A DNA stretch of 64,000 nt from Eutypella sp. D-1 (lineage: Eukaryota > Ascomycota > Sordariomycetes > Xylariales > Diatrypaceae). Location of the stretch: assembly GCA_023313575.1 (NCBI GenBank), contig JAJTTP010000010.1, positions 992,001 to 1,056,000 of the forward strand, given 5' to 3'. Shown piece after piece: positions 36,701 through 46,007 of the stretch. Each line of letters opens with the position of its first letter. Position 1 is the first letter of the stretch. Made by a program: the position numbers and the translations under genes. Under the pieces are notes generated by a model, which worked only from the letters and a program-made list of their open reading frames with translations, did not search any database and was not told the DNA's origin.

Positions 36701-38667
36701 AGTACCGCTTCTTCGACTCAAAAGAGCAGAGAACGCCTCGATAAGGGCGTTGCCTTCGAAATCATCGATCATCTCTGACGTGCTTTCGTATACGAGGTTT
36801 ATTTTGCGCACGTACGTAACGTAGCGTATCTTATCTATTCCCTACATATAATAAATAAATTGATTCATCATTATCCGCAAGCCGTGCTTTCGCGACAACT
36901 ACACGGTATCGTGCGGCGATCCGTCCATCCCGCATAAAGATAAAACGTCCTCACTGATAGCGCAGATGCATAAATGGCGGGCGCCGTCGAGACAATGGCT
37001 CCGGGTCGTCAAAACCGCCACAGGGGATAAACGAGGCGGCTAGGTTCACTACTGTACACGGGGCGCGATGCCGCGCAACGATCCCCTATATCATGCGTGT
37101 CTTATATCGTGCCACGCAAGGCGGCGCACGATCCAGATAGCGGGTTCACTGGCAAGTGTGTATATATGTATATGTTTGTCCGTGCAGGCACATTGTTGCT
37201 CCCGTCCCGGACCCATAAGATCACCAATCGCGTCTGCCGTGTCATGTCCCGCATCAGGCACGCGCATATCTGCGTGCTAAAGTTGGATTCATGCTTGATA
37301 CCCAAACTCATGCAGTCCTCAATGACACACATGCCTAGCCACGTGCAGCCGCATATCAAGCGAGATCTCAGGGCGGTGAGCTGGGATTAATAAGTTGAGG
37401 CACAGCCAGCTTTACTTAAATGTCGTCAAGTTCCACCCGGGCGGTTGTACTCCCTCTACGGTCATGTTCAGCAAGTATTATGTATATGCTATCTAATTTC
37501 GTAGATTCTGACACCGTACCCATGACCAAGTTTTACAACCGCGTGTAGAGTTACATCAATTGTAGCTTATGTATGTAGCCAAGTTATACCTTAATACGCT
37601 GAAGCCTTCGCATGTGCCTTGTCAAAGCCTGTCACATAGAGATTTCGTCGACTTCTCCTTAGCCGTTACGAAAAGGTGAACCGGCTGTAACACTAGTAAT
37701 GGGGGGGTATCAAGCTTATCCATCCCATGGTGATGCGTTACCTACTCCAAGCCAACGGTATGTGTCAGACACAGGCCGCATGTGTATAAGTTGCTATGCC
37801 TTACAAAGTTGCAGTCGATACAATCGTACCTAAAGGCCGTGTAGCCTAGCATGTTGTCATGCGGCATCAGCACACAGTTATCCTAAAAGAGCATCTATCA
37901 ACAACAGTGATGTTGAACGTAATTTTATGTCGTGCTACGTTAAGCCCATCTATGGTAAATTGACATCCCTTTCCCGTTCACCGGGACTACGCGGCTTCTG
38001 GGGAACTCACGGGGACACTATTCCGGGCACTATGGTGTCAAAATTCGAGCGACAGATTGATGGACCGCATAGGAGTACATCACGTGAAGCGTGCGGGCTT
38101 GGTAGAAAGGCAATAATACGTCGAAGCCACCGACCGCAGGCACCAGAGCGAAAGAAGGTCGAGGCGCGAGACCTGGAACACGTCATACAACATGTGCAAG
38201 CACCGACATAAACCCAACGAGGTACGTGGGACTAAAGGAAGCAAGTACGCATTAAATTACCAATTTTCTACTTTTCCATCCTTCCCATGTTTTGGAAAGT
38301 ATGGCATGGCGGAAAATTGTGCGCGTCCTTGGCGATTGACCATCTGAACAATATAGAAAATCACTGAGGGTAGTAGCCATTGCGAGATTCAGCCCCGTCA
38401 GAGAAACATGGATCGTACTGGCCACGGGGATGCAGTGAAGGAAGAGCAATTCAAACGTGGAGGTCGCAAATGCAATTGTGTGGATTTTGCTCTATTGGCT
38501 GGTATATCTCGGTAGCTCCGGACTGTATTTGGCACTGGGAGGCTGCATGATGCTGTAGTCGCTATTTATTCACGTTTACCGGGAAGAAGTAGGCATCGCT
38601 CGTGTTTGCTTCGGATGCTCGATTGTGACGATATGTACAAGGCGATCGATGAAAATGGGCCCCCCGC
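33752..38667. other. Gene desert, 4.9 kb
   Basis: The longest stretch without a supported gene. Frames are short and show no family features. A 76-codon minus-strand frame (35617-35847) looks mildly protein-like but is isolated. One TACCTAGGTA copy lies at 34632. No transposon ends were recognised. Confidence 0.5.
34632..34641. repeat. Palindrome TACCTAGGTA, copy 3
   Basis: Part of a longer perfect 12-bp palindrome CTACCTAGGTAG at 34631-34642, about 880 bp upstream of the SH3-protein start. Confidence 0.75.
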
Positions 38668-39171
38668 CTATGACTCTCCACCCTTGTCCGCCTTTTGCTC
38701 CGCCTTTTGCTGAGCTTCGTGCTCCCTGATCTGTTTGGACCAACTGCACAAACACCATGATGTCAGCATTCACATAGTTCGCATGCCTAGACACACCCAA
38801 CCAGACGTACTATCGGCTAGGGAAGAACCGGCCGGGCTCGGGCATCTTGTGTCTGACTTCTCGGTCGGCGCTCAGCTTGAAGGTCAGAGCCGCGACGCCG
38901 ATTATGACCCCCATGAAGGCGGCCGTGTTCACCTTCCAGTTCGAGGGTTGGGCGTACCAGCCACCGGAGGGTGACCAGACGTGCTTAGGGTATCTAAAAA
39001 CACCCGAATGTCAGAAAGGGATTCGATCGTGGGAAAAGAGAAGAGTCGGTCGTCGCGTCTGTCTCATATAGCTTACTTTACTCGAGGACCACCACCCTTT
39101 TAAGAATGTTAGCACATGTCCACTAGTTGAATGGGGGATTTACGGAAGTCTAGGAGAGAGTGCGTTACCAT
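38668..39171 (-). CDS. Small single-helix mitochondrial-type protein, possible complex I accessory subunit
   Basis: Four coding exons on the minus strand: 39171-39169 (ATG only), 39096-39077 (20 nt), 38993-38811 and 38743-38668; 93 aa. The spliced protein begins MGGGPRVKYPKHVWSP, continues GGWYAQPSNWKVNT, has one membrane helix (AAFMGVIIGVAALTF), then REVRHKMPEPGRFFPSRYW and a charged C-terminus (HEAQQKAEQKADKGGES). The PK-VWSP-GGW and NWK-NT patterns followed by one helix and a PEPGRFFPSRYWSKQ tail are what I associate with a conserved small subunit of mitochondrial NADH:ubiquinone oxidoreductase, but I cannot name the subunit with certainty. Every intron has GT-AG and the phases close. The two tiny 5' exons explain why no long ORF is visible. 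It is divergent from MRPL3, another mitochondrial gene. Confidence 0.78.
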
Positions 39172-39799
39172 TTTTGCTTCGGAGTTGAGGTTATGGGTTT
39201 CGGTTTCAACGAGAGGGGGAATAAATAAGTGTAATTGGGCGGATGTATGACCTAGGCAGTAGGTTCTCCGATACTGGCTTATTATATTTACATGGAAGGT
39301 TCAAGGTAGGTAGGTAGGTTACTTCTCATCCGGATGTCGTCGTTGATTTGAGATCCACTTTCACTGATTGGGCGGGCAGATGGTAGAGGGCTGGCTGGTG
39401 CTCAACGGTACCTAAGCCTGGTAGGTAACCTAAGGTCATGTCGTCTTATCAATGGTACTTCGTACCTAGTCGGGGCTGTCGGGCTTCTGATGTTATCGAT
39501 AAGATAATCAAATAAGGTTCGAGGTCTAACCACTACCTAGGTACAGGTACCTAAAGCTCCCACCCCGCCCGCCTGCCCGCCAGCTGCTGATTGACAGTCA
39601 CCACTTCCACCGGCCTTGCGCATTATTGGAAACTTTTTTTTTCTTAGTTCCAGCCAACCAAAGTCAAAGCCAGGCACGAGACCGACAGCCAAAAAATCAC
39701 CTCTCGCCTACCCCTCGGTCCCCCTCCCCCCCCCGTCGAGTCTCAACAAGCCCCAATCCGGTGGGACGACCGAGTGAGCGAGTCGGAGACACCTCGAAT
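39172..39799. other. Divergent promoter region of two mitochondrial genes
   Basis: About 630 bp holding GGTAGGTAGGTAGGTT (about 39305), GGTAACCTAAGG near 39423 and one perfect TACCTAGGTA (39534), followed by a C-rich tract near 39720. Confidence 0.55.
39534..39543. repeat. Palindrome TACCTAGGTA, copy 4
   Basis: Followed directly by a second inverted element, CAGGTACCTAAAG. It lies 257 bp upstream of the mL44 start. Confidence 0.75.
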
Positions 39800-41212
39800 A
39801 TGAAGAGAATAGAGAGATTATCGGGCCAATTGCTCATATCTACGCCGTGTTGCCGCTCGGCCAGCAGCAGGAGGGTACCTCATCGAGTAACGACGGCGAC
39901 GGCAACAGCAGCAAGGGGAGTAGTAGGAGCATCCCGAACTTATATATCCACGGCGACAAAGACAACGACGACAACGACGACGACACCTTCATCACCATTA
40001 TATCATCCTCGAAACCGCCATATAAGATGTCAATCTTCAGTAGCCACCACCGAAATCGCAGGTGATGAACCACCACCCTCCTCAGATATCCCCCCACCGA
40101 GCGGCCCGGCCATGCCGCTCCCGTCGCCGCTTCCGGAGCGGGCACCACGGTCCGCCAAGTTAGCCGCGCTGCATGCCCGTCTTTCTCTATCATCACGGAT
40201 CCCGCTTCAGGCGCTGGCGCGGACATTGGTAGACCCATCCGCGGACGCGCACCCGCGGTTCAGCAACGCAAACCTGGCATACGTGGGGGCCTCGTTATTG
40301 CAGTACCATACCTCCGAGTACCTGGTCGCGCGCTGGCCCCGTCTTCCCATGACCATCAATTTCGCTGCTATGAAAGCTTACGCCGGCGTCGCTTCCCTAC
40401 ATCAGGTCGCGCGCTCCTGGGGTATCGAGGCCGCTGCCGCCCCCGGCGAGGAGGTCGATCCGGGCCTCCTACAATTCTCTCCAGACAGCCCCACCGTCGG
40501 CACTACCAAGTGGGGATACGTCCGTAGCGAGGCCAAGGAACTCCTGAAGTACAAATGGCGCCGCGGTATGAGCAGTCGTATCCTGTACGACGACCCGTTC
40601 GGCGACCTAGTGCCGAATGACCCGAGGACAAGAGATGAAGTACTGGAGGCGGCGGCTGCGGAGGCCGAAGCCGAGGGGCAGTCCACTGAGAAACAGCAGA
40701 AGGGGCTGGAGGTCGATTCGTCGCGGAACACGAAGACGCTGCCACTGCAGGACGCCTCGGAAGCAGCGCACGCCAACTGCGTGCGGGCCATCATCGGCGC
40801 CGTGTACCTGTACTGCGGCCGGGAAGTGGCGGGGTCGTTCGTGCGGGCGCACGTGCTGTCACGGCAGCTGGACCTGGCGTCGCTGTTCGAGTTCCGGCAC
40901 CCGGAGCGGGAGCTGGCGCGGCTGTGCGCGCGCGAAAACTTCGAGGCGCCCCTCGCCCGCCTGCTGAGCGAGACCGGCCGCATGAGCCGCACTCCCGTCT
41001 ACGTCGTCGGCATCTACAGCGGACGCGACCGCCTTGGCGAGGGCACCGGCCCCAGCCTCGACTCCGCCCGCACCGCCGCCGCCATCAACACCCTGAAGTC
41101 CTGGTACCTCTACAGCCCCGGCGCCCACGTCTCCGTCCCCAGCGACGCCCTCGCCGACAATGCCCGCCCCTGGAAGGCCCTGCACGTCGACATGGGCGAA
41201 ATCGTAACCTAG
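39800..41212 (+). CDS. MRPL3: Mitochondrial large ribosomal subunit protein mL44 (MRPL3-like)
   Basis: Intronless, 470 aa from the ATG at 39800 (MKRIERLSGQLLI). The N-terminus is rich in Arg, Ser and Thr with a Thr run (about residues 53-60), typical of a mitochondrial presequence. The body is a degenerate RNase III-like domain followed by a double-stranded RNA-binding fold. Family landmarks are NANLAYVGASLLQYHTSEYL (about 155-175), ANCVRAIIGAVYLYCGREVAG (about 315-337) and TPVYVVGIYSGRDRLGEGTG (about 395-415). In mL44 the RNase III catalytic acids are not kept and the protein is structural in the mitoribosome. An in-frame ATG at 39626 exists, but it adds a low-complexity, C-rich-leader-derived segment, so 39800 is preferred. 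Confidence 0.9.
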   Translation: MKRIERLSGQLLISTPCCRSASSRRVPHRVTTATATAARGVVGASRTYISTATKTTTTTTTTPSSPLYHPRNRHIRCQSSVATTEIAGDEPPPSSDIPPPSGPAMPLPSPLPERAPRSAKLAALHARLSLSSRIPLQALARTLVDPSADAHPRFSNANLAYVGASLLQYHTSEYLVARWPRLPMTINFAAMKAYAGVASLHQVARSWGIEAAAAPGEEVDPGLLQFSPDSPTVGTTKWGYVRSEAKELLKYKWRRGMSSRILYDDPFGDLVPNDPRTRDEVLEAAAAEAEAEGQSTEKQQKGLEVDSSRNTKTLPLQDASEAAHANCVRAIIGAVYLYCGREVAGSFVRAHVLSRQLDLASLFEFRHPERELARLCARENFEAPLARLLSETGRMSRTPVYVVGIYSGRDRLGEGTGPSLDSARTAAAINTLKSWYLYSPGAHVSVPSDALADNARPWKALHVDMGEIVT

Positions 41213-42169
41213 AGAAAAAAATTTCACTTTTCTCTCTTTCTTCGAAAAAAAGATGAAATCAAGCGAAGAGGGCAAATAATATCGGGACAATGACATGGCT
41301 TGCTTCATGTGACCGGGGAGGCCAAAGCACGGGAAGATAAAAATAAAAAAAAAGGTTTCCAGCTCGAAATCGGGGTCACGGGACGAAGATATAGGGTCGG
41401 ATCGGTGTTACGAGATCTTCACGGGATAGATAAGAGAACGAACGACAAGCGGACGAATGGACGAGCGGGCAGGGTTGGATGGAGTAGATGGACGGGCGGA
41501 CGGACGTGTACCATTGTTGGATGAATGGATGGGATGGATTATAGGACGCTGGCCCATGATGCATATACCGCGGGTGTGTGTGCATGATGTGGTGGACATT
41601 TTGTTTCATTTCGTCTTGTCTATCGCACAAACCACACTCGCACGCAGGAGACGGCCTCAGTCCAAAAGACTTACCACCTCTTCTGCGCCTATCTGCCCCC
41701 CTACCTGGCCAACTCGTCATGTCATTACTGTACTATATTTAAAGACCATTGCATACGCCCTCCCCGGCTGTAGGCCGCGAACCCCGCCAGAAATGTAAAA
41801 ATACATAAAGTACATATATACACATACGCACACTGATATGCATTTCATTCAAAGTGTTGAGACAGACGGCATCTAGAGGTGTATTTGTTATACCTAAATT
41901 GCGCCAGATGAATAGATGGGGGAGGGGGGTTTGTGTTCAGACTTTGCGTGATTAGGTTTTCCCCAGTAGCTTACGCATATTACTTCTATTCCTTGAGGAC
42001 GACGGGACGTTCAGTGGCTTTGTGTAGCTGAGTTTTAATGTTTCCCGTGAGACCGCAGGGTATCTGTTGTCAAGGACCTTGAAGTCTAAAAGTAAATAAT
42101 TATACAACATGCCACCCTTTACACACACGTATATGCACCATTTATCAACACATCCATCCGGAACAAGTC
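41213..42169. other. Convergent 3' spacer
   Basis: About 960 bp between the stop codons of MRPL3 and the phospholipase gene. It holds A-rich runs, a GGACGGACG-type short repeat near 41485-41510 and AT-rich sequence near 41800-41830. No gene seen. Confidence 0.55.
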
Positions 42170-44731
42170 TTAACTGAAATGGTCGCCCTCTCCTAGCCGG
42201 TCGTTGATCCCGAGCCGGACCAGCCGCCTGTATCCGTCCCGGAGCGTCTCTTCCTCCCTCTCCTCACGCAGCTTCTTGCGGCGCTCGTAGACGGCGCGCA
42301 CGCAGCCGCGGATCTGTTCCCGGCCCTCGGCGAAGTTGGCCCGCGCGAGCGCCACCACGCTGTCGACCTGCTCGGGCGTGTACATGAAGTTCCAGGTGCT
42401 CAGATAGTCTGAGCGGGCGGGGTCAACGCCGGGGACCCTGCGCGGGTTCGCTAGCAGCGGTAGATACGCGATGGCGAGGCCGGCGTTCGGGTCGCGCAGC
42501 TGCCGCCACGAGGCCTCGTCCTCGGGGTTCTGCGCTAGCGCCTTCGATGGCGGCGGCGGCTCCGCCGACCGTTCCTCCGTCGATCCCACCCAAATCGTGC
42601 AGTACCCTAGCTCCGAGGTTTCTGGGTGCGAGATGGTCTGCTGCGTCTTCTCTGAGGGCTCTTGGGTCGTCGGCGCCGAGCTGTGCTTATCCCCATTTTC
42701 TGGATGGACGGGCGGGGCATCCTGCTGTGCATCCGAGGCTCGCTGGTCCCGTTGTGCCTCCTCGAGCCTATGCTGCGCGTCCTTGGCGGAATCCGCCTGC
42801 GCTTCTTCTAGTTGCTGTTCGACTTTCGCTGGCGAGTCCTCGGGTTTCGGCCACCCCACGCCTATGGGCCATCCTTTGACACCTCGCTGGCGAGCATAAC
42901 CATCTGCTACAGACAGCCAGTTGTCGGTCTTGACATCGGCCGAAGCGTCAAACGCCACGATGATGTCAACATCCCGGCCCGGCCTAAGGAGGGGGTAAAT
43001 TGGCAGGTTGTTCGACATGCCCGCATCCATGAGTTGTATATACTCGCTTTTAGCAACTTTGGTGGGAGTCGTAAACGGTAATTTTTCGTCCATGTTGTAA
43101 ACAAAATTGGGTATCTGTGCAGGATCGAAGGGGTGGACTTTCTCCAAGTCTTGATTCCGTGTGTATATCATCTCATCGATAGTGGAGAAGCCAGTAAGGC
43201 TTTTCACCAGAGGCCGAACTTCGCGGTAGTAGTGGCTCAGTGTTGCGCAAAATGCAGATCCGAATATGCCTAATAAGAGAGGCATGCGCAGTTCAGGTAG
43301 GTGGAATCCGCTTTCTGATGGTATGTCTCTTCCGGCATTGAATTTTCGACCCATTGCCCACATGGGTATGCCAGCGTTGAATTCCTCACAAAAGAACTCG
43401 TAAGGGGTCATCTCGAACCACTGGAACCACGCTTCCTGCTGCGCGATTGCTTTAGCCTCCTCTGTCGAATTGCCTCCATCCAATACAGCATCTTGACCAG
43501 GTATTTCGTGTCTGACCGCAGTATATATGGGGAGTGGATTCTGCCCGTACTTGACGTGGTGGCGCTGATTGGAGAGTTTGAAATCCCGCTCATTCACGCC
43601 TAATTCACCTTTCGGTACCATCAACCTCGCTGCGAGAAGGATGCCGTAAATGTCAACGAGGCCAAAATTTGCATTCGGGTCACCTCTGAGCTTCTCAACC
43701 ATGCTACTCAACAGCAACTTATCGGTAGGAGCCGACGTAACCGAGGTGAAAGCAACGGGTGGATATGCGAAGTGCACCCCCAGCCTAGCTTTCAGATGCT
43801 CTATCATATGGTTGAGGTTCCCTTCGGTGAGAGACGAGTGGAGGAGGGACTGAAGCCAACACGATCCGCTCACGCCACTGGTATATGTTACGCAGTCAAG
43901 TAGGCCATCATCCTGTGTTGCTAATAGAGAGCCAGTGCCAGCTACTAGAGCTCGTAATCCACCTCCTGAGCCACAAATCGCAATCGTGGGCACATCCTCA
44001 GGATTGATATCCGCCTCTTTCAAACCGAGATACTTTGCTAAAGCTGCTGTTGCTACCTTCTTTCGCCGCGCTAGGAACTCTTTCTCCTCATCACAGAGCT
44101 CATCGGAAACACGGACCTTAGCGGAATAGCGGATTTCGGGGTGAAGGAACGGATCTTGAGCTTCTTGCCAGATGACGTCGGCTAGCGAGCCAGGTGCCAT
44201 GGATAGCTCCGTTTGAAGCTTGCGAAGTTGTCTGGGGATGGACTTGGACCAGTCCGGTAGAATCATGTCAACGATACGATCCGACAGACTCGACCATTCA
44301 ATGTCAGTCACATTGGAAAGATCTTCAAAGCGCTTGGTGAAATTGGACCAAGCTGTGTCCTTCTCTTGCACTTGAGGTTGTTCATCCTTTCGAGGGATCG
44401 CCCGTTTGCTATCCGTGAGGGATCGCGCCTTGCGTAGTTCGTCTCCTGGGTAGAGCGAGTATATGAGCAACCCCCCTAGAACGAAAACAGATGGCAATGT
44501 CACGGAGATGCCTTTACCCTTGGCGCTTTCTTCTTTGTTTTGCTTCCGGAAGGTGAAGATTCCACGGGAGCCATTGTCTTGGCCCCAATTATGACGATGC
44601 ACCCTATTAATCGGTCTAGCTGCTGGGCGCCAATGCAATCTTGAGATCGACGCCCATTGTGAGTTCCGATGGGTCAGCCTGCCCATGCATCTTGCTCGAA
44701 TCCGCCACGAATCCTGCAAGTGCCTATTCAT
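42170..44731 (-). CDS. cPLA2-type phospholipase / lysophospholipase with N-terminal membrane anchor
   Basis: Intronless, 853 aa. The N-terminus is Arg-rich with few acidic residues (HLQDSWRIRARCMGRL) and is followed by a single hydrophobic helix near residues 80-95 (PSVFVLGGLLIYSLYPG), suggesting targeting to an inner membrane or a signal anchor. The catalytic PLA2c domain covers about 235-640: the oxyanion loop GSGGGLRAL (about 255), the nucleophile motif GVSGSCW with the catalytic Ser, and the Asp of the dyad in MDAGMSNNLPIYPLL (about 580). The family cleaves acyl chains from glycerophospholipids. A coiled-coil-like Glu/Gln/Ala stretch with low complexity (about 650-740) interrupts the C-terminal part. 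Unlike secreted fungal phospholipase B it has no obvious signal peptide or GPI tail, so it is more like the intracellular, organelle-associated members. Confidence 0.9.
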   Translation of the reverse strand: MNRHLQDSWRIRARCMGRLTHRNSQWASISRLHWRPAARPINRVHRHNWGQDNGSRGIFTFRKQNKEESAKGKGISVTLPSVFVLGGLLIYSLYPGDELRKARSLTDSKRAIPRKDEQPQVQEKDTAWSNFTKRFEDLSNVTDIEWSSLSDRIVDMILPDWSKSIPRQLRKLQTELSMAPGSLADVIWQEAQDPFLHPEIRYSAKVRVSDELCDEEKEFLARRKKVATAALAKYLGLKEADINPEDVPTIAICGSGGGLRALVAGTGSLLATQDDGLLDCVTYTSGVSGSCWLQSLLHSSLTEGNLNHMIEHLKARLGVHFAYPPVAFTSVTSAPTDKLLLSSMVEKLRGDPNANFGLVDIYGILLAARLMVPKGELGVNERDFKLSNQRHHVKYGQNPLPIYTAVRHEIPGQDAVLDGGNSTEEAKAIAQQEAWFQWFEMTPYEFFCEEFNAGIPMWAMGRKFNAGRDIPSESGFHLPELRMPLLLGIFGSAFCATLSHYYREVRPLVKSLTGFSTIDEMIYTRNQDLEKVHPFDPAQIPNFVYNMDEKLPFTTPTKVAKSEYIQLMDAGMSNNLPIYPLLRPGRDVDIIVAFDASADVKTDNWLSVADGYARQRGVKGWPIGVGWPKPEDSPAKVEQQLEEAQADSAKDAQHRLEEAQRDQRASDAQQDAPPVHPENGDKHSSAPTTQEPSEKTQQTISHPETSELGYCTIWVGSTEERSAEPPPPSKALAQNPEDEASWRQLRDPNAGLAIAYLPLLANPRRVPGVDPARSDYLSTWNFMYTPEQVDSVVALARANFAEGREQIRGCVRAVYERRKKLREEREEETLRDGYRRLVRLGINDRLGEGDHFS

Positions 44732-46007
44732 GGTCGCAGAGCCCTGGATTCCTCACTAGTGTATAGGTGTAAGACGGGTGACATGATTTCCTAGCTGTTT
44801 TTAGTTCTCAGGGGGTTAGACTCAGCGCAACACTTTTTGCCCGACTCTTTCAAGGTTGTTGTATAATTGAGGTAATTGAGAGGAGCTTAGGTACTTGAAT
44901 CAGTGACCACACCATACCACAAACCAGACAGATCCTTCTAACGCGTTTTCATGGTACGATGTGCTGACGTCACTGTACCTTGCGACAATTATGCAAATAT
45001 GCATCTAGGCATTATCAATATATGCAACTTGGGGGCATCTATTCTCTAATATAATAACATTACCACATAGATCATCTCCATTTAATGACCTGCCATTCCC
45101 TCCGAGTCTTCCGGATATATCAAGTTGAAATGATATTATTATATCGTCGTAGGCCTCAATGATCATTGTTTTTGGTAGTGTGATAATTATCCGGCAGCGT
45201 ATGGTCATATTTCAAGAACAATCCCCACAGGTCATGCATATGAACACAGGTAACTTATTTCATTCTCCCCCTCCTTTTTCGCCCATAGGAGCCCTGCCCT
45301 TGGCTGCCAATTTTTTTCAGAGGGGATAGAGCGAGGGTTTTACAGGTGAAGTAGTTCTGCGCGAATTCAAGCTTGATTTCTGTTTGTCAGTTGTGTAGTC
45401 CGTTATGTATTTCCCGATCCTGATCGCCTGCGTCTCATGGACGGACCGTGGTTATCGAGAGAGAACGGAAGGGATGGACTACCTAGGTAGTTATTGAGGG
45501 AGTACGATTAACCCGTGCTTAGACATCGGCTCAAATATTCAAAATATAATAAACATAGAAGTCGAGAGTCGTCCATCTTCATATTCCTGAGAATTTAACA
45601 CCTACTGAAGTAGACTGATAGACAGATGGTAATGCTCTTGCAATTATCTGTTCAGGCACAACCAAGACTAACTTTGCAGCTTCTTGAACTTCGTTCCTGC
45701 AGCATCACATGGTCTTGCTGGTTTTGGAAACTTAGAAGCGGTGCAAGAAGAATTCTATGTCTTCCCACTAATTGTTCTGGGACTATGATTTTTTGGAAGG
45801 AGCTTCTGGCATTTGATTACCACGCCTCGAAAGGTGTTTATCTAGAGAGGTTCAAATTTACCTTTTTAAAAGATAGCATGTCATAACCTTTTACTGTGCA
45901 CCAACTTTTGTCTCAGCAATCCCATTACTAGCCATCTCCATATACTCATTGATACACATTGACCGCATTGTTACGTTACTTTTTTAGATCTTTGAACTTC
46001 ATTTACT
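44732..46007. other. Intergenic between divergent genes
   Basis: AT-rich spacer of about 1.3 kb. It contains the palindrome CTACCTAGGTAG at 45479-45490. No gene supported. Confidence 0.55.
45480..45489. repeat. Palindrome TACCTAGGTA, copy 5
   Basis: Core of a 12-bp perfect palindrome CTACCTAGGTAG, 519 bp upstream of the orphan gene start at 46008. Confidence 0.75.
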
